A stretch of 64,000 nucleotides of DNA. Source: Parasponia andersonii. Its lineage: Eukaryota; Streptophyta; Magnoliopsida; Rosales; Cannabaceae. The DNA is taken from NCBI GenBank assembly GCA_002914805.1, contig JXTB01000425.1, forward strand, positions 257,366-321,365, given 5' to 3'. How positions within the stretch are numbered: the first letter of the stretch is position 1; every line of letters starts with the position of its first letter. The position numbers and the translations under genes were made by a program. Shown here in pieces: positions 36,130 to 46,869 of the stretch. The notes under the pieces are model-generated. The model saw nothing but the letters and a program-made list of their open reading frames with translations. It was not told the origin of the DNA and ran no database searches.

Positions 36130-37000
36130 ATCTCTGTTAACGGTAGGGGCAAGCTTTCTTCTAGTGGTCTTGCTGTCTATAATTAAAACTTCCATAGTGA
36201 CTCCCTGAAGAGTCACTATTGTTACTATTCCCACTATTCTAAGAGTTTTGCCCTTATCATTGCCCTTGGCTCTTCTTGTTCATTTTCCTCTCGTTGCCCT
36301 TATTTCTTGAACGATCTCTCGTTGCTGACCAATCATTAAGAAAAACCTCAACTTTTTGGGCTGCAACAACTAAGTCAACCAGATTGCTGAAGGGTTGGGT
36401 CACAACCTTCTCTAAGATGGTTGGTCTCAAAGCCTCCATGAACTTGACAATCTGGAGGGTAGGGTCTGTCCCGGGTGCATAAGCATATTGTGCTAACTCC
36501 ATAAACCACATATAATACTCATTTACCGTCATGTCACCCTGCTTAAGCCTTTCATACTCTCTAATCATAACAGCTCTATGACTAGCATTAGCATAATGAC
36601 TCCTGAAAAATCCCTCAAAGGCTTCCCAAGTCATGCCAGTCATGTCCTGGGTCAACTTAACTGTCTCGGACCAATTAATAGCTCCATTAGTCAGCTTATA
36701 AGTGACAAATATTACTTGGAACTCTGTTGGCATCCCAATAGTTATGAAGGTCCTCTTAACATCTTTAAGCCATCTCTCAGCTGGGGTGGGATCAGGTCTC
36801 CCATCGAATGATAGTGGATTAAGCTTCATGAAGTCCCTAAAGAAACTAGCCTGAAGGGCCTTAGGGTTTCATTCCGTTTTCAGACCTGATAATGCTCGTA
36901 AAGCATTACATAAATCGGCCAAAGTTTCAGGGGCTTAGTGTAGTGGTGGAGGTGTTTCAGCCTTAGGCTCTTACCTCGGTATTCTTTTCTTCGGAGGCAT
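36130..37000 (-). pseudogene. gag of element 2
   Basis: The start is at 37000 (MPPKKRIPR, then a TAA stop at 36971-36973 fitting CAA to TAA). The capsid (retrotransposon Gag) domain is well preserved in the open frame 36257-36829: KLNPLSFDGRPDPTPAERWL, MTWEAFEGFFRSHYANASHR, MIREYERLKQGDMTVNEYYM, and LRPTILEKVVTQPFSNLVDL. It is followed by a basic stretch. The zinc knuckle near 36150-36200 reads GSFNYRQQDH-stop-KKACP, so the first two Cys of the CCHC box are lost. The role was the virus-like particle coat. Confidence 0.88.
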
Positions 37001-37112
37001 TATAGTTCTGTATTCATATGCCAAAGTGTTAGCGAGATAGTGATACAATTACTTTTGAAAAAGAAGTCACAATCTAGTCTAATAGTGTCACATCCGAGGT
37101 AATTAAACCTCT

Positions 37113-37124
37113 GCTCTGATACTA
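37113..37124 (-). other. Primer-binding site of element 2
   Basis: On the minus strand, TAGTATCAGAGC lies 9 bp inside the 5' LTR, the same one-base variant of the initiator Met-tRNA complement as in element 1. Confidence 0.85.
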
Positions 37125-37133
37125 AAATCTTTC

Positions 37134-39065
37134 TGTCACAACCCAAACCCCGGGTCAGTGGCAGAAAAAGAATTTCACAAGTGAAAATTCATAATTTATT
37201 TTAGAAAATAAATGAGATTGTAATTCCTCAAAAAAAAGACGACAACTAGTTTACAAAAATAGTTCAAATTATAAATTCCCACAGTTTGTGATCACCACCA
37301 GACATAAACTATTAATAATAGTAATAAAACATAAATACGCATCACATTGTCATCACTAGTGAACATCATAGATAATACAGGCTAAATCTAAAGTGTGAGC
37401 CTTAAATATTATTACAAATCCAAGGTCAGTATCTAAGTAATTACCAACCACAAAACTAGAGTAAACTTCTTCTGGGATTACTCAGCTCCGGAGTTGCCCA
37501 AGTCGCATTGAAAATCACCTGAGAAGGGAAAAAAAGGGGGGTGAGCATTCACATGCTCAGTAGAAATTCCAATTACCCTTTTTGATATGAATGCAACTTT
37601 TCAAACCTGCATGGTTAGCACCTTTCAAAAATCCATTCATAAAATAAGTTTGCAAAGTAATCAAAATCATAAGTAATCATGTTCATTATTGTACATATCA
37701 TAAATCAACTAAGTACAAGTATATACATGAGCTCTCATCCTCCCATCACGGTCCTGTAATACCTCTGTAACAGAGGTATCCAGCATCTTGATTCTACCCG
37801 AAGGTGTGTCAACAAATCCTACGCAAGGGCCTAGGTCTCTCACCTAGCGCTGCAGCAACTCGCCAGCGATCTAAATACCATGATACTAAAATAGAACTCA
37901 AGTACGTGATATTATAATAGGTACAACATGTCATAGAGTGTGTAATAGTCATACATCAAGTATTTTAAGAAATCATGCTTTAATACTCATATGGTATTAT
38001 TCTGTGATTTACAGAAAATCGGGTAGCATAACGGCTGTATTTGCCCAAAACCAAAATTTTAAACCTGCATAAAAATCATAATAACAAATCCCACAACAAT
38101 CCAATGTCTCTCAATAGTTTACAAATTTATCAAATATTCAATCAAACCATTGAATTTCATGAAAATCAACATTTTCAAGAAATAGGTCATAATGCACATT
38201 TTAAATCAAAATAAGTATAAAACTTGGTAATTGAACCCCTACCTCAGTAGAATGTGATATCACGCTAATGGGTCCTCAAGGTGCCATTGAACGATCACTC
38301 GGATAATCGGGAACCAATTCCATGCTCTCGATCGTTCACTTGTGAAAAAATCAACTCCTCAGTGGAGCTTCAAATCGACAAACAAAGCTTTTTACCGAAA
38401 TCCTAACACTCAAAATAGCTAGATTAGACATATGATTCGACTAGTTCAGGTCGAACCAACACCGGACTGGTGTTACGTAAAACGAGACAAAATCTAAATC
38501 GTTAGATATGGTTTTTCGTGCTGATCACAAATATAGTCAAAATATATATATCAAACTTCACTATTTTCTGAGTACATTCCAAAAATGACATCAAAAACAA
38601 AAATTTAACAGTCGGATCAAAAGTCGAACCCAAGGTCAAAAATACACAAAAATGGCAACTTTTAATCCGGGCAAAATAGGATCGTGTAATATATACCTAG
38701 AGAAAGCCCACGACGAGAGGATTCTAATACCACCAGTTTCGCGACTTTTTATCGCCGGAATCCTCGCCGGCAAGTGACGGAAGTCGCAGTGGAGTTTGGC
38801 TCCTGCTCGGCAATGCGGCGGTCCGGCAGCTTCAGAGCTTTGGCAGTCAGCTCGGCTGGGTGGCGCGCATCGTTTGGGCTTAGTGGCGGGGCGCGACGAT
38901 GAAGAGGGAGAACGAGTGGGAGAGAGAGAGAGAGAGAGAGAGAGAGTGAGTGTGAGAGAGTGAGAGAGAATGAGCGAGAAAGAGAGTGAAAAAAATAAAT
39001 ATTTGTTTTTTTTTTAATTTTTGGTCAAAAGACCCTTTTGCCCTCGATAAAAACGAGATTTTACA
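37134..39065 (-). repeat. 5' LTR of element 2
   Basis: A 1932-bp LTR, plus-strand ends TGTCACAACC and GATTTTACA. It holds a (GA)n tract (38920-38946), a GC-rich leader (about 38700-38890) and GGTATATATTAC near 38685-38697, which on the minus strand gives the same putative TAG|GTATAT donor as the plus-strand copies. It lacks the ~150-bp hairpin and G-box segment seen at the start of LTRs 4981 and 7983. Confidence 0.92.
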
Positions 39066-39070
39066 AATAT

Positions 39071-40700
39071 AGAGATGACAAAGACAAATTAGAGTTATGC
39101 CTAGTGGGGAAAATTCTGGGTGATAAAGAAGCTAATAGAGATGGATTAAAAGGTGCACCGTAGAATATTTGGAAGATCTCTCGGACTTTTAAAATAGAGC
39201 AGATTGGGTCGAATAATGTTTTTCTATTCCATTTCAGTACAAAAGAAGACAGACAATGTGTGCTTACCGGCAGCTCTTGGTTGTTCGAAAAGCAAATCAT
39301 CTCCTTGGTCATTCTAATAGGAATTGGTGAGGTTGCATCTATGAATTTCAATGAAGTTTCTTTTTGGATTCAAATTTGGAATGTTCCAGTAGCGTGCATG
39401 ACAGAAAAGTGTGCTATCTTCTTAGGCAACCTCATTAGAGTCCTTGAGGACACTAAAGTTTCTGGGTCTCGAATGCAGTTTAGAGTTAAGATAGATGTAA
39501 AAATTCTCCTTCAAAGGGGATTACATATGTTTATGACTGAAGTCTCGAGGGAGGTTTCACTTCTTCTGCAATATGAATATCTTCTAGATTTTTGTTATGA
39601 CAATGGAATTATTAGGCACCAATATAAGGAATGCACAAAAAGGAGGAATGAAAAGAATAATCCCTATTATCTAGCTAAGAAAAAATATGGCCCATAGTTG
39701 AATACCTTGGTACCAAGATCCTGTTCTCTTGACGAAAGAAGGAGAGACAAGAAGAGATGTGACCGAATAATTTCTTACTCGAAGGCAAAAGTTGATAAAG
39801 ATTTTGATACTGAAGATTCGAGGTCAGATGGTGAGTCGAGATCCTAGTTTGAAGAACTTCGTGAGTGAGAGGAAGAATAAGAACTGCTATGGAAGAACAC
39901 TATAGCAAACCACAGAAGTGGGTAGTCCCAAAAAGATGGTGAGAATCCTGAAGTTAGTCAGGTGAACCTTCAGGTCATGACTACCGATGCCATTTAAGGT
40001 AAATCGGCAGTGAAACTAGTGCTTTAAGGTAGGTCCCACTAGAAGCTCATTCATGAGGGATCTATAGATAACAAAATACTGACGACACTAATAGGGCCTT
40101 ACCAGGAGATAATTCAAGAGGTAAATACGGAGAACATGATAACTATTATGTCAAAGTTGGTGGAGGCTCCATTGAATTCAAAATTGACCACTACCAAGGT
40201 AAATGCTACTCCCACTCAAATTTCTTTGGATGCCAACTCCGTGATTTTAGATACCAATCGCCTCTAGGATGTCGAAAATCTCTGTGTAGATGACAACATG
40301 GTCCTAGATATGAATAGCTAATTTTTGGGCTACATTTTTAAAGAAGCACTTGGGCTATAATCAAATTTGGGCTCTGTTAAACATAAAAAGTGGAAACGAG
40401 TGACAAAAGGAAAAATAACCAAAAGCCCGAGTAAGCTGGTGTCAGTCTATAGCCTAAAATTTAGTTGCCTTCTAAAAATGAATACCTCCTCATGTAAACA
40501 AATAAGTCTCGATAGAGTTCTAAATCCCCCAAGCATAAGCAGTCACGACCAGTAGCAGCTTCTCTATCATATACTAAACAGACCCTAAGAGCAAAACGTA
40601 AGCTCTTGATATAAAAATTGGAGGATGGTCTTGGGGAGAAGAAACACTGTTGTATAGAGGCTGTGGAGTCGGGAGATCTTGACGTGTTTTCGGCGAATTC
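39071..40700 (+). pseudogene. LINE 1 ORF1, main part (DUF4283 and zinc knuckle)
   Basis: The frame reads DDKDKLELCLVGKILGDKEA, a stop near 39160, NIWKISRTFKIEQIGSNNVF, then the open stretch 39260-39697 with LTGSSWLFEKQIISLV, FNEVSFWIQIWNVPVACMTE, FRVKIDVKILLQRGLHMF and LLQYEYLLDFCYDNGIIRHQ ending YKEC. This is the DUF4283 plus CX2CX4HX4C arrangement of plant LINE ORF1 proteins, which bind RNA. The second Cys of the knuckle is replaced by Asn. A low-complexity, broken C-terminal part runs on to about 40700. Confidence 0.82.
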
Positions 40701-40724
40701 TGTGGCACAGAACTGTCGGACTCA

Positions 40725-41480
40725 ATGAGTATCCTCTGCTGGAATATGCAAGGCCTGGGAAACCTTGACATGCTATCAGCTCTTTGTAGTCTTATTCCAA
40801 GAGTTTCCCCTAATCTAGTCTTCTTATCTATGACTAGACTAGTAGATGGGTGGGCTAATAATATTAAAAGGTTAGTTGGTTTCTCAAATAGGCTAGTAGT
40901 AGATAGTATTGGAAGAAGTTATGGTTTGATATTATTATAGGATGACGATTAGGATGTAACAATTTGTTCTTTCTCAAAGGACCATATTGATATCATTGTC
41001 AAGGATCTTAACAATAAGTTATAGAGATTTACGAGATTTTATGGGAATCTGGCTTTAGCTAGTCGACATTTATCATGGCAACTCCTTCAGTGATTGAAAG
41101 GTTTAAACAATACTCCTTGGCTCTATGGAGGTGATTTTAATGAAATACTCTCTTCTCATAAGGAAATTGACGGTACTGAAATACATGATTCAACTATTTC
41201 AGAGTTTAAGCTAGTGTTATCTGATTGTGGCCTAGCGGACCTTGGCTTTTCAGGACCGATGATCACTTGGAATAATAAAAGGGGAGGTAGAGCAAATGTT
41301 CAAGGACGTCTTGATCAGTTCTTTTGCGATGAAGGACGAAATGAGCTATTTTCAGAGGCAGAGGTGAATAATCTTGACTATTCACACTCAGATCATCAAC
41401 CAATTCATCTCCTTATAAATGGAAAAAGTCAACCTGGCTTCCATCCTAGTAAAAGACCTTTTCGTTTTGAACCTTTCTAG
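40725..41480 (+). pseudogene. LINE 1 ORF2 endonuclease domain
   Basis: ATG at 40725 opens MSILCWNMQGLGNLDMLSAL, the start of an exonuclease-endonuclease-phosphatase type domain (family SWNCRGLGNP). A stop near 40938 and a further broken segment follow. The open frame 41094-41480 then gives NTPWLYGGDFNEILSSHKEI, GFSGPMITWNNKRGGRANVQ, and DYSHSDHQPIHLLI. GDFN and SDH are catalytic motifs of the nicking endonuclease and are intact, but on separate open stretches. Confidence 0.87.
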
Positions 41481-41679
41481 CTGAGAAAGGATGAGTGTAG
41501 AGATGTGGTGCGATATAACTAGGGTATGTATAGAACCACTGAAGACAATGATCTCCTCCAAACTGTTAGTTCCCAACTCCATGGTTGTGTGGAAGCTTTT
41601 AAAAAGTAGAGCAACAGGAAGTTTGGTCATTAGCATAAATAGCTCAAACAAAAACAGGATCGTCTAGTGTTCCTTTATA

Positions 41680-43482
41680 ATGAATCCCGTTATGCTTTTC
41701 ATATGCCAGAAATCAAAAGCCTTGAGAAGGAAGTGGAATATCTTCCTCATAGAGGAGTTGTTTTGGAAACAAATATCACGGGTTAATTGGCTATTGGAAG
41801 GAGATAGAAATACAAAATTCTTCCATTCTAAAGCATCTAGTAGAAAAGAGAAAAATAAGATTTTATCATTGAAGAACGAAGATGCCAGCTGGTGTACTAA
41901 TACAGAGGCAATCGTTGGAACTCTTGAAAGTTATTTTGGGGATCTTTTTAAAAGTTGATCTCCTTCTCATGAGAAATTAGATGTCAGTACGAGGCACATA
42001 GAGTGGTCTCTTTCTCAAGCAAACCTTGATATACTTAACTAGCCTTTCACTAGTGGTGAAATCTATCGTGCTCTCATAGATATGGGACCTAACAAAGCTC
42101 CTGGGCCTAATGACTTTCATACTACTTTTTTCCAGAAGAATTGGGAGACAATAGGGAGTGGTGTCCAAGGCATGCCTGGTAGTGCTAAATGGGGGGTAGT
42201 CTATCCGTGAGGTGAACACCACTAATGTAGTTTTAATCCCAAAGAAAAAGAAGCCTGAAGTTGTCACTGATTTTCATCCTATATGTCTTCGCAATGTGGT
42301 CTATAAGCTTATCACTAAAACTATTGCCAACCAGTTAAAGTTTGTTCTTTCTGATCTGATTTCCTTGAACTAGAATGCTTTTGTTCTGGGTCTCCTTATT
42401 ACCAACAATGTGATTACAACATTTGAACTCCTTCATGCAGTCAGTAAGCATAGTGATGGTAATAGGGGATCCTTAGCACTGAAATTAGATACGAGCAAGG
42501 CATATGATAGGGTAGAGTGGTGTTATATTTGTAAAGTCATGGAAAAGATGGGGTTCCCTAGTCACTGGATCTCACTTGTTAACAATTACATCTCGACGGC
42601 CAGCTTTGCATTTATGATTAATGGGGTTCCTTACGGCCATGTCTCTCCTTCTAGACGTCTTCATCAACAATGTCCTCTATCCCCATACTTATTATTCCTT
42701 TTATGTACTGAAGGTTTCTCCTATCTTCTTCGGGCGGCAGAGCAAAGAAGGGATGTAGGAGGCATGCAAGTTACAAGGGCGGGTCCATGTGTTACTCACC
42801 TTTTCTTTGCAGATAATTCAATTGTGTTCACTAGAATAAGGTGGAGAATTGTTATATTATCCAGGAAATCCTTTCCAAGTATGAGAAAGCATCGGGTCAA
42901 CAAATTAACTTAGATAAGTCAGCAATATACCTTCAGTCCTAATGTAGAGGCATCGGATCGTTTTCACATCAAGGAGATTTTAGGTCTTGATCATGCCAAA
43001 CTGCACAATGTCTATCTTGGTCTTCCGATGGTTATTGAGAGAAATAAGAGGAAGACTTTTCCTTAATAAAAGAACGAGTTTGGAAAAAAGGCCTTTCTCT
43101 TCTGGGGGTAGGGAAGTGCTTATCAAGGCAGTGCTCCAAGCCATCCCAAATTACGTCATGAGTATCTTTAAAGTCCCTATTACATTGTGTGATCAATTAC
43201 GATCTGTCCTACTTAAATTTTGGTGGGGCTCTAGAGAATTGCATAACAAAATTGCTTGGGTTTGTTGGAAAAAGATTTTTCTGCCGAAGTCTTTGGGAGG
43301 GTTAGAATTCAGAGATTTAGGCATGTTTAATCAATCATTAGTTGCCAATTAAGCATGGCACATTTTTCAAGATCCAAATTCATTAGTAGCTCGTATTTTG
43401 AAAGGAAAATATTTTTGAGAAGAAGATTTCCTCTTTATAAAAAATAAAAAAGGTTCCTCTTATCTTTGGAAAAGTTTGCTCT
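41680..43482 (+). pseudogene. LINE 1 ORF2 reverse transcriptase and downstream region
   Basis: RNWLLEGDRNTKFFHSKASS-like sequence (about 41780-41840) precedes the RT. MGPNKAPGPNDFHTTFFQKN lies near 42080, LIPKKKKPEVVTDFHPICLR near 42235, and the open frame 42410-42913 carries ALKLDTSKAYDRVEW, FMINGVPYGHVSPSRRLHQQ, CPLSPYLLFLLCTEGFSYLL and LFFADNSIVF. The catalytic FADD has become FADN at about 42808-42819. The open frame 42987-43352 continues with GGREVLIKAVLQAIPNYVMS and FRDLGMFNQSLVAN. The sequence then runs into the assembly gap. Confidence 0.88.
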
Positions 43483-44290
43483 NNNNNNNNNNNNNNNNNN
43501 NNNNNNNNNNNNNNNNNNNNNNNNNNNNNNNNNNNNNNNNNNNNNNNNNNNNNNNNNNNNNNNNNNNNNNNNNNNNNNNNNNNNNNNNNNNNNNNNNNNN
43601 NNNNNNNNNNNNNNNNNNNNNNNNNNNNNNNNNNNNNNNNNNNNNNNNNNNNNNNNNNNNNNNNNNNNNNNNNNNNNNNNNNNNNNNNNNNNNNNNNNNN
43701 NNNNNNNNNNNNNNNNNNNNNNNNNNNNNNNNNNNNNNNNNNNNNNNNNNNNNNNNNNNNNNNNNNNNNNNNNNNNNNNNNNNNNNNNNNNNNNNNNNNN
43801 NNNNNNNNNNNNNNNNNNNNNNNNNNNNNNNNNNNNNNNNNNNNNNNNNNNNNNNNNNNNNNNNNNNNNNNNNNNNNNNNNNNNNNNNNNNNNNNNNNNN
43901 NNNNNNNNNNNNNNNNNNNNNNNNNNNNNNNNNNNNNNNNNNNNNNNNNNNNNNNNNNNNNNNNNNNNNNNNNNNNNNNNNNNNNNNNNNNNNNNNNNNN
44001 NNNNNNNNNNNNNNNNNNNNNNNNNNNNNNNNNNNNNNNNNNNNNNNNNNNNNNNNNNNNNNNNNNNNNNNNNNNNNNNNNNNNNNNNNNNNNNNNNNNN
44101 NNNNNNNNNNNNNNNNNNNNNNNNNNNNNNNNNNNNNNNNNNNNNNNNNNNNNNNNNNNNNNNNNNNNNNNNNNNNNNNNNNNNNNNNNNNNNNNNNNNN
44201 NNNNNNNNNNNNNNNNNNNNNNNNNNNNNNNNNNNNNNNNNNNNNNNNNNNNNNNNNNNNNNNNNNNNNNNNNNNNNNNNNNNNNNNNNN
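43483..44290. other. Assembly gap (808 N)
   Basis: An unbroken run of N from 43483 to 44290. By comparison with the other LINE, the missing part of LINE 1 (zinc-binding post-RT region) and the start of the adjoining LTR-like sequence probably lie here. Open frames that cross it are artefacts. Confidence 0.98.
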
Positions 44291-45112
44291 CTCTAGCTAA
44301 AAAAAAACTGAGGAACTCAAGAACACTTGAGAGAGAATGGCAAAGAGAAGAAGGCTTCTGTTCTTTGTTTTGGTGTGTAGAATGAAGAGGAGAAGCTCAC
44401 CTTTTATAGTCTCCAAGGAGGGACTTGGTAGCAAAACCAGAAATCCATTAATCTCAAAAACGTTTTCTAGTCATTATGGGTAATAAAAACCAAAACGTTC
44501 ATGGTTCATAATGATCCAAAACGTTCCTGGTTCATAATGAAAAGAAAAAACGTTCATTATGGTTCATAATGAAGAAAAAAAAATATTAGGCCACAACAAA
44601 AGGTTGGGCTTACTATGGTCCAAGTTTCGGACCGGCATTCGTGTCCGCAGGTGCGGGCACACACGAGCCCATGCAAATTCAGGCCCAACCCCGAAGATTT
44701 GCACCCCCGCCTGCGCGCGCTTGAGAGAGCATCTGTGGTTGTTATTCTTACCACCATCACAAAACAAGGTTCTATATAAACCACTTGCACCATGCATTTC
44801 CCACCAATGTGGGATTATAATATTTTCCTTTCATTTTCATTTCAATGGTGCACTTTTGAGCAACAATTTCTCATTCATCCGTGCACCATTTTGAGCGTGT
44901 GAATATACGAAATCGATGTCCTCGCAGAGGAGAACAAGAATTCACTAAGATCTTTCATCAACAAGATGTGGATCCCATTCAATTTTTAGCTTCAAAATGG
45001 TCCAAGAAAATGGGTTTTATAACAAATTTAATCTTTAAAATCCACTTGGGCTTCCAAGCCCAAGCCAAGCCCAAATTGTTTCCTTAACCCATTTACCCAT
45101 TTTTATCCAACA
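44291..45112 (+). mobile_element. LTR-like insertion in LINE 1 (partial, adjoins gap)
   Basis: Non-LINE sequence ends in TATCCAACA at 45104-45112, matching the ATCCAACA/TGTTGGAT type of terminus common in plant Ty1/copia LTRs, and LINE RNase H sequence resumes immediately after. A TATA-like TCTATATAAA at 44771-44780 and ACCAATGTGGGATTATAA near 44803 are consistent with an LTR promoter on the plus strand. The left end is hidden in the gap, so solo LTR versus full element cannot be decided, nor can a target duplication be checked. Confidence 0.5.
44456..44573 (+). repeat. Short tandem repeat in the LTR-like insertion
   Basis: Three clear copies of AAAACGTTCATGGTTCATAA-like sequence (starts about 44492, 44518 and 44547), preceded by a more diverged copy (about 44456), spaced 25-36 bases. 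Repeats of this kind are common in LTR U3 regions as transcription enhancer units. Confidence 0.8.
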
Positions 45113-45425
45113 ATTTCCTTCGCAGATTCTATTATTAATGAGTATAAGGTTGTCAAGATTGTATCTACTAAGTTAAGAGTAAATGCTCAAGAATCTACAA
45201 TCGGATGGCACCCCCCCTCCCTCTAACATAATCAAAATGAATTCAGATGGTACTATATGCCCTAGCAGAGGTGGTATTGGTATTGATGTCATCTTCCGGG
45301 ATCAATATTAGCTGCTTTGTCAAAAAAGTTGCATAATATTTTCAATGTGGAGGTCTAAGACTTACAGTCGAATTCTCCTCTTTTTAGCTACTGCTCATAT
45401 ATTTGATGATGTCAAGTTCTTTTTT
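45113..45425 (+). pseudogene. LINE 1 terminal RNase H fragment
   Basis: The frame near 45195 reads ESTIGWHPPPSNIIKMNSDG followed by TICPSRGGIGIDVIFRD, the plant LINE C-terminal RNase H start (W-PPP-G-K-N-DGA...GGIGVVIRD). The catalytic Asp of NSDG is present. Stops appear soon after (near 45308). Its position just after the LTR-like end supports the insertion model. Confidence 0.75.
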
Positions 45426-45643
45426 CTTTGAGCTAATTTGAGCTAATTGTGATTCTTGTCATTTTATTCTCTGCAGACATAATAGAGTAGTCCATTTTTT
45501 TAGCTAACAGGGCTCTTTGTTCACCTAGTGATACGTTCTAGGTAGACTTCTTACCTCTGTCTATTTCGTTGTTTATTTTTGACTGTCTTCGTCTTGTTTA
45601 ATTTAAAAACTTGGTTTTTGTCCAACACAAACCTTAAAAAAGC

Positions 45644-45650
<7 letters not shown>

Positions 45651-45695
<45 letters not shown>
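45651..45695. repeat. (GA)n microsatellite
   Basis: About 20 GA units followed by interrupted GA-rich sequence to about 45706, downstream of the LINE 1 3' region. Confidence 0.95.
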
Positions 45696-45702
<7 letters not shown>

Positions 45703-46807
45703 GGGGTCAAAGGCAGAGAAGCAAGCAGAGAGCACTGCAAACTGAAATAATGGGGAGCAAGGGGGACAAGCGTGGGGTTGTCTTGTCATATCAGATTCTT
45801 ATTAGTGGCCTGCATTCTTTTTTCCCTTGAATAATATATAATCATATACACGTACATCTTGGTTCCTCTAAAATTACTATACTATCCTTAAGTAGTCTTG
45901 TGTTTGTCGATCTTATGACATTGAATGTGAATGCCTAAAAGTAGGGTAATGTTATGTACAATGTACTATTGATGACAAAAATAATGATAATAACCGATTT
46001 TCAATTAATAATTACTCAATTCTCATGTAAAATGTGAAATTAATACTATCCTATGGTAATGATGTCACATTGTCACATGATCAGTATATGAACGGTTTCC
46101 AAAAACTTATTAGTGATATGGATCAATATTGATGATGTACGTTTAGCAGTTTTCATTGTGTAGTCATACCTCGTATGTATCCGTTATTATGGTGTATTTT
46201 GCTTTACCAATTAGATCACTTTTATATTTTCGTGAAGATGAACATATGATGACGAGTTCTAAGTAAGTAATTTCATTTAAGGGATGAGTGCATTGAAAAA
46301 CTTGCAAGGAGCCTCTATATATAAATCAATGCAGAGTCGTTGAGACTGCATTTTATATTATACCATTTTCACAGACAAGATAGCCTTTTGGCCAGCATAA
46401 TCATCATCATATATATAGATTATTACTAAACCCTTGTTCCAAAAAAAAAAAAAGGTTATTACTAAACCCAATATGACACATTTCAATAAAATATTAGGAT
46501 ATGAGTGGTTTAGCGAGGTTTTTGACAAAATCCATGTATCAGCAACTGCAGAAAGCAGTAATCACACTGTTCCAACTTTCCTACATCTGATAGTGATACT
46601 ATTTTCCTTTCCCCTTCCTCCTGTCTGGTATATGTTCTATTCAACTGGCAGTTCAACAGAATTTTCAGGTTCCTCGTATCCAGGCCAAGCCATTTCATAC
46701 AGAATCCAGGCCCATAGGGTTAAAATTGAAAAATCCCAAAAAGGCTGATTTTTTGGAAAACTTTCAGATTAATTTAGAAAAATATTAGTTTAAAAAAAAT
46801 TTAGAAT

Positions 46808-46869
46808 AATATCACTTTTAAGAAATATTTAAAAAATAACATTTTTCTAAATATTTTAAAAGTGGTATT
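46808..46869. repeat. Inverted repeat, hairpin-forming
   Basis: The left arm 46808-46831 and right arm 46848-46869 are complementary apart from one mismatch and a 2-nt gap, around a 16-nt loop. Weaker AT-rich complementarity may extend outward to about 46768 and 46920, as in a small MITE. Confidence 0.75.

Larger units (their letters stand above)
30734..39065 (-). mobile_element. Nested Ty3/gypsy chromovirus-type retrotransposon (element 2)
   Basis: An 8.3-kb element on the minus strand: 5' LTR 37134-39065, primer-binding site 37113-37124, gag, protease, RT, RNase H, integrase, C-terminal region, polypurine tract 32313-32325 and 3' LTR 30734-32312. It is flanked by a perfect 5-bp duplication, AATAT (30729-30733 and 39066-39070), inside LINE 1 ORF1. 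It belongs to the same broad LTR family as element 1, but its U3 start differs (TGTAAAATCTCG), so it is a separate subfamily. Its LTRs agree at about nine bases in ten in the ~240 bp I compared. Catalytic boxes of protease and RT survive; integrase and many Gln/Trp codons are mutated. Confidence 0.93.
30474..45425 (+). mobile_element. L1-type LINE (LINE 1), split by a gypsy insertion and an LTR-like insertion
   Basis: LINE parts occur in consistent order on the plus strand: ORF1 start (30646-30733), ORF1 remainder (39071 onward), endonuclease (40725-41480), RT and post-RT (about 41680-43482), assembly gap, then the terminal RNase H (45113-45425). The ORF1 reading continues across the 8.3-kb gypsy element once one copy of its AATAT duplication is removed, which shows the gypsy element inserted into the LINE. 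The left boundary (about 30474) and the 3' end are approximate; no LINE target duplication was established. All ORFs carry stops or frameshifts. Confidence 0.82.

Noticed and set aside
43466-44300. Long open frames of 274-276 codons
   Set aside because: They are runs of N in the assembly gap, not sequence.
44557-44894. Overlapping open frames on both strands in GC-richer sequence
   Set aside because: They fall in the LTR-like insertion, and none shows a known motif.
30336-45655. CATATATA near 30336 and near 45641 as a target duplication for LINE 1
   Set aside because: The shared stretch is short, low-complexity TA sequence, and the LINE ends are not defined well enough.
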